A stretch of 64,000 bases of DNA from AP-15 sp963796155 (GTDB lineage Bacteria > Pseudomonadota > Alphaproteobacteria > ATCC43930 > CGMCC-115725). The DNA is taken from assembly GCA_963796155.1 (NCBI GenBank), contig CAWCKT010000015.1, positions 1 to 64,000 on the forward strand, read 5' to 3'. Position 1 is the first letter of the stretch; each line of letters starts with the position of its first letter. This document shows positions 61,912-64,000 of the stretch, in pieces. The translations under genes were made by a program, and so were the position numbers. Under the pieces are notes generated by a model, which saw only the letters and a program-made list of their open reading frames with translations, was not told the origin of the DNA and searched no databases.

Positions 61912-62441
61912 ATCGCCATCCGCGACCCGGCCTTGACCGCAGCGCTGATCAGGTCGTAGCCGAGGGCATCCTCCGCGCCCTGTGCGATCGCAACCTCACG
62001 ATGGGCGATCTCGTCATCGCGAAAGGCGAGGATCGTCTCCCGCAGGCCGGGATCCGCGTCGGCGAGACGCTCGGCCTGCCGCTGGTAATGCTCGTCGATG
62101 ACGTCCTCGATCGCGACCGTGCAGGCCATCGCGGCGCGCTCGCCGAGGAGTGCGGTCGCGGCGCCGAGCGCGTACCCGGCGACCGACCATATCGGGTGGA
62201 GGAGGGTCGGCCGCACCCGCCGCTCATGCAGCAACGTCTCGAACCGGGCGAGGTGGCGTTTTTCCGTCTCCGCCATGCGGCGGATCTCGCCGGTGGTGCG
62301 GCCCCGTCCGAGCAGGTCGAGCTGACCCTGGTAGATCCGCGTTGCGCCGTACTCTCCGGCGTGGTCGACCCGCAGGATACGCGCGATCTCCTCGGCCGGG
62401 TCGGGATCCCCGGGCAAGCGGTGCGGACGCCCATCACTCAT
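61890..62441 (-). CDS. coq7: 2-polyprenyl-3-methyl-6-methoxy-benzoquinone hydroxylase (COQ7)
   Basis: Diiron hydroxylase for the last ring hydroxylation of ubiquinone. The 183 residues have the ferritin-like Glu/His ligands: Glu in VDHAGEYGATRIYQ, ExxH in AETEKRHLARF, Glu in AIEDVIDEHYQ and ExxH in DEIAHREVAI. ATG at 62441 overlaps the dsbB stop by four bases. The neighbour set (DedA-type protein, DsbB, COQ7, Rieske oxygenase) is unusual, though DsbB does use quinone as electron acceptor, so quinone metabolism may be the common theme. Confidence 0.9.
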   Translation of the reverse strand: MSDGRPHRLPGDPDPAEEIARILRVDHAGEYGATRIYQGQLDLLGRGRTTGEIRRMAETEKRHLARFETLLHERRVRPTLLHPIWSVAGYALGAATALLGERAAMACTVAIEDVIDEHYQRQAERLADADPGLRETILAFRDDEIAHREVAIAQGAEDALGYDLISAAVKAGSRMAIWLSTRL

Positions 62442-62953
62442 GCGATCCCCCGGCGCATACCGGCGCGCCGCGGCCGGCGCAGCCACGGGAGGGCAGCAAG
62501 ACAGCTTCCAGCCATCGCGAGCGAGGCGAGGAGGTTCCAGCCGGCGAGCGAAACACCCCACAGCGACCAGGCCACCTCGTCGCAGCGCACTGGCTGCTGG
62601 CGCAGGATCTGCGCTTTCAGCGCCTCGAGCGTATCGGCGGCGGTGGACGCCGCCGTGCAGGCGACGGGGCCCTCGAACCAATGCTTCTCGACCCCGACGT
62701 GATAAAAGGCGAGCGCGCTGCCGGTTGTGAAGACCGCTGCGAGCACCAGCGCCACCCAAGGCAGCGCCGATCGGCTGCCAACCATGATCGCGATCAACGA
62801 GATCACGATTGCCGCGGCCCAAGGCCAGCGCTGGTAGAGGCAGAGTTCGCATGGGGCGAGCCCGCCCCAATATTGCGAGAAGAGTGCGCCGCCCAGCACC
62901 GCGGCGCTCGCCACCAGGACATAGACCGGAAAACGAACGGGGTCGCCTCTCAT
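62438..62953 (-). CDS. dsbB: Disulfide bond formation protein B
   Basis: Four-helix inner-membrane protein that re-oxidises DsbA with quinone. The 171 residues show the first Cys pair in LAPCELCLYQRWPW and the second pair in GPVACTAASTAAD and VRCDEVAWSLWG, as expected. The ATG at 62953 (MRGDPVRFPVYVLVAS) is chosen; 19 extra codons upstream have no helix. It overlaps coq7 and lies five bases after the DedA-like gene. A matching dsbA is not in the window. Confidence 0.9.
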   Translation of the reverse strand: MRGDPVRFPVYVLVASAAVLGGALFSQYWGGLAPCELCLYQRWPWAAAIVISLIAIMVGSRSALPWVALVLAAVFTTGSALAFYHVGVEKHWFEGPVACTAASTAADTLEALKAQILRQQPVRCDEVAWSLWGVSLAGWNLLASLAMAGSCLAALPWLRRPRRAGMRRGIA

Positions 62954-62957
62954 GACC

Positions 62958-63536
62958 TCATAGATAGCGCAGCACCACGAACCCGCCAACGAGCGCCGCC
63001 GCGACCACACTGGTAACCAGCATCAGCCGGCGCTCGATAAAGTCGCGGATCGGCTCGCCGAAACGCCACAACAGGGCGGCGAGCAGGAAAAAGCGAAGAC
63101 TGCGCGACACGATCGACGCCAAGGTAAAGGCGGCGAGGTTGAACTGCGCCGCACCGCTGGCGATCGTCACGAGCTTGTAGGGGATCGGAGTCAACCCCTT
63201 GATAACGATGATCCATGCGCCCCACTCGGCGAAGGCCGCTTTGAACGCCTCGTATTTGTCCATCGCGTGATAGAATTCGAGCAGCGGCCGGCCGAGGGCG
63301 TCAAATAGGAAAAAGCCGATCGCGTAGCCGACATAACCGCCGACGACCGAGGCTGTCGTGCAGACCGCGGCGATCAGCCAGGCCCGGCGCGGCCGCGCCA
63401 GGATCATCGGCACGAGCAGGACGTCGGGCGGCAGCGGAAAGAACGAACTCTCGGCGAACGAGACCAGCGCCAGCGCCGCCATCGCATGACGGTGTGCGGC
63501 GATGGCGAGCGTCCGAGAATAGAGACGAGCGATCAC
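62958..63536 (-). CDS. DedA/YqaA-family membrane protein (VTT domain)
   Basis: A 192-residue protein with a VTT/DedA domain of the YqaA type: SFAESSFFPLPPDVLLVPMI (acidic and Pro-rich half-helix), GYAIGFFLFDALGRPLL, and ITPIPYKLVTIASGAAQF-like residues (read LTPIPYKLVTIA). Such proteins flip polyprenyl-phosphate or phospholipid carriers. ATG at 63536. It opens the operon with dsbB, coq7 and the Rieske oxygenase. Confidence 0.85.
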   Translation of the reverse strand: MIARLYSRTLAIAAHRHAMAALALVSFAESSFFPLPPDVLLVPMILARPRRAWLIAAVCTTASVVGGYVGYAIGFFLFDALGRPLLEFYHAMDKYEAFKAAFAEWGAWIIVIKGLTPIPYKLVTIASGAAQFNLAAFTLASIVSRSLRFFLLAALLWRFGEPIRDFIERRLMLVTSVVAAALVGGFVVLRYL

Positions 63537-63575
63537 GTCCCGGGGCGGGTCCGCGGAGACGGCAGTCGCGGCCTC

Positions 63576-64000
63576 TCAGGCTGCGTTCTCGGCATCGATG
63601 TCGATCCCTTCATAGAGCTCCGCCATCGCGATCCGCAGCTCGACCGAGGAGAGCCCTAGGGTCGCGTCTCCTCCCCGAACCAGCTCGGTGATCCAGCGGT
63701 CGCCCTCGCGCCGGAGAATCTCGGCGTAGAGACTTTCCGAGTTGATGAGCAGGATTTCGTTTACGCTGTCGATAGCACGGTAAGCGGGAAGCTTGATCCG
63801 ACGGTCGTGCCTTTCCGTTCCGGGAGACAATATCTCGACGATCAGGATCGGATCTTTAACGAGTTGTTCCCCTCTTTGGTAAGGACTGCAGGTCACCGCC
63901 AGATCTGCCACGTAGTAGGTATCGTCCCGATCAGGGCGGGCTATCCCCGCTTCGGTTTGCGCGCTGCAAGGGCGGCGCGAGCGCAGCGCTGCGTCGATCA
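63576..64000 (-). CDS. Uma2-family (DUF820) endonuclease-like protein, truncated by the window edge
   Basis: The open frame continues through the window end, so the N-terminus is missing. The last part has the Uma2 fold: the catalytic-type Asp in YYVADLAVTCSPYQRG, Glu in PILIVEILSPGTERHDRRIK (E-x-L then the Asp/Arg/Lys block) and LPAYRAIDSVNEILLI. Uma2 proteins are PD-(D/E)xK-like nucleases that are abundant in some genomes and often of unknown role. A shorter start at 63911 exists inside the family core, so it is not the real one. Stop at 63576. Confidence 0.82.
   Translation of the reverse strand, partial: IDAALRSRRPCSAQTEAGIARPDRDDTYYVADLAVTCSPYQRGEQLVKDPILIVEILSPGTERHDRRIKLPAYRAIDSVNEILLINSESLYAEILRREGDRWITELVRGGDATLGLSSVELRIAMAELYEGIDIDAENAA

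Noticed and set aside
1..64000. CRISPR array, rRNA genes, replication origin
   Set aside because: No regularly spaced short repeats, no rRNA-like stretches and no DnaA-box cluster were seen.

Overview
The window is GC-rich DNA from an alphaproteobacterium, probably Rhodospirillales- or Rhizobiales-like. The basis is gene content: a C4-pathway 5-aminolevulinate synthase (hemA), a hopanoid-type RND exporter (HpnN-like), adenylate cyclases fused to TolB-like and TPR domains, COQ7-type ubiquinone hydroxylase and a NepR-like small protein. Most genes are chromosomal housekeeping or metabolic genes in short, tightly spaced and often overlapping operons, with a few mobile or foreign patches between them.

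Layout. 0-5.4 kb: a secreted protein, a rhodanese/cyclase chimeric fragment, a frameshifted cyclase-TolB-TPR gene and a four-domain rhodanese. 5.4-8.4 kb: a zinc-ribbon protein, an IS1-family remnant, an atypical tRNA-Val(UAC), and an AT-richer foreign patch carrying a HigB/HigA-type toxin-antitoxin pair with a third overlapping gene. 8.4-21 kb: a double ABM-domain protein, gamma-glutamyltransferase, a methyltransferase, an HpnN-like exporter overlapping an acyltransferase, an esterase, an aminotransferase and a class A penicillin-binding protein; most of the plus-strand genes here carry one to three single-base insertions. 21-24.7 kb: GFA enzyme, FlK-like thioesterase with a DUF1989 protein, amidase and a small lipoprotein. 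24.76-26.66 kb: a complete-looking group II intron. 26.7-28.1 kb: repeats and gene fragments. 28-38.3 kb: hemA, an outer-membrane protein, the pdxH / cation efflux / SDR operon, YihY, and fabI-aroC-sppA. 38.3-42.9 kb: MaoC, a CaiB-type CoA-transferase, and a four-gene envelope module (DUF350, PspA-like, DUF1190, YjfC/YgiC-type ATP-grasp). 43-44.9 kb: an IS110/IS1111-type element and a GIY-YIG gene inside inverted palindromic repeats. 45-49.4 kb: an MFS transporter, a NepR-like protein, comM, and a DUF5681 gene inserted between direct repeats of the comM start region. 49.8-55.4 kb: nucleotide-sugar genes (ugd, uxs, rmlD), a class III aminotransferase and an FAH-family hydrolase. 56-60.8 kb: PrsT, the giant TPR protein of PEP-CTERM systems, and a PEP-CTERM substrate behind a sigma-54-like promoter with three upstream 17-bp repeats. 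60.8-64 kb: a DedA-DsbB-COQ7-Rieske operon and a partial Uma2-family gene.

How the genes relate. Several clusters make functional sense: ugd-uxs-rmlD (UDP-glucuronate, UDP-xylose and dTDP-rhamnose precursors) lies close to prsT and the PEP-CTERM gene, and PEP-CTERM sorting usually accompanies exopolysaccharide production. No exosortase is in the window. The DUF350/PspA/DUF1190/ATP-grasp set matches part of the Escherichia coli yjfIJKLMC locus and suggests membrane-stress or protein-modification work.

Main caution: every frameshift found is a net +1 insertion, often at a non-homopolymer position, and nearly all lie in the first 20 kb. That pattern looks more like insertion-biased sequencing error than gene decay, so frameshifted genes are listed as CDS spanning the whole reading region. 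The most interesting non-routine signals are the PEP-CTERM promoter repeats, the three-gene toxin-antitoxin operon, the possible guide-RNA-bearing ends of the IS110-type element, the direct-repeat-flanked DUF5681 insertion at comM, and the envelope module.
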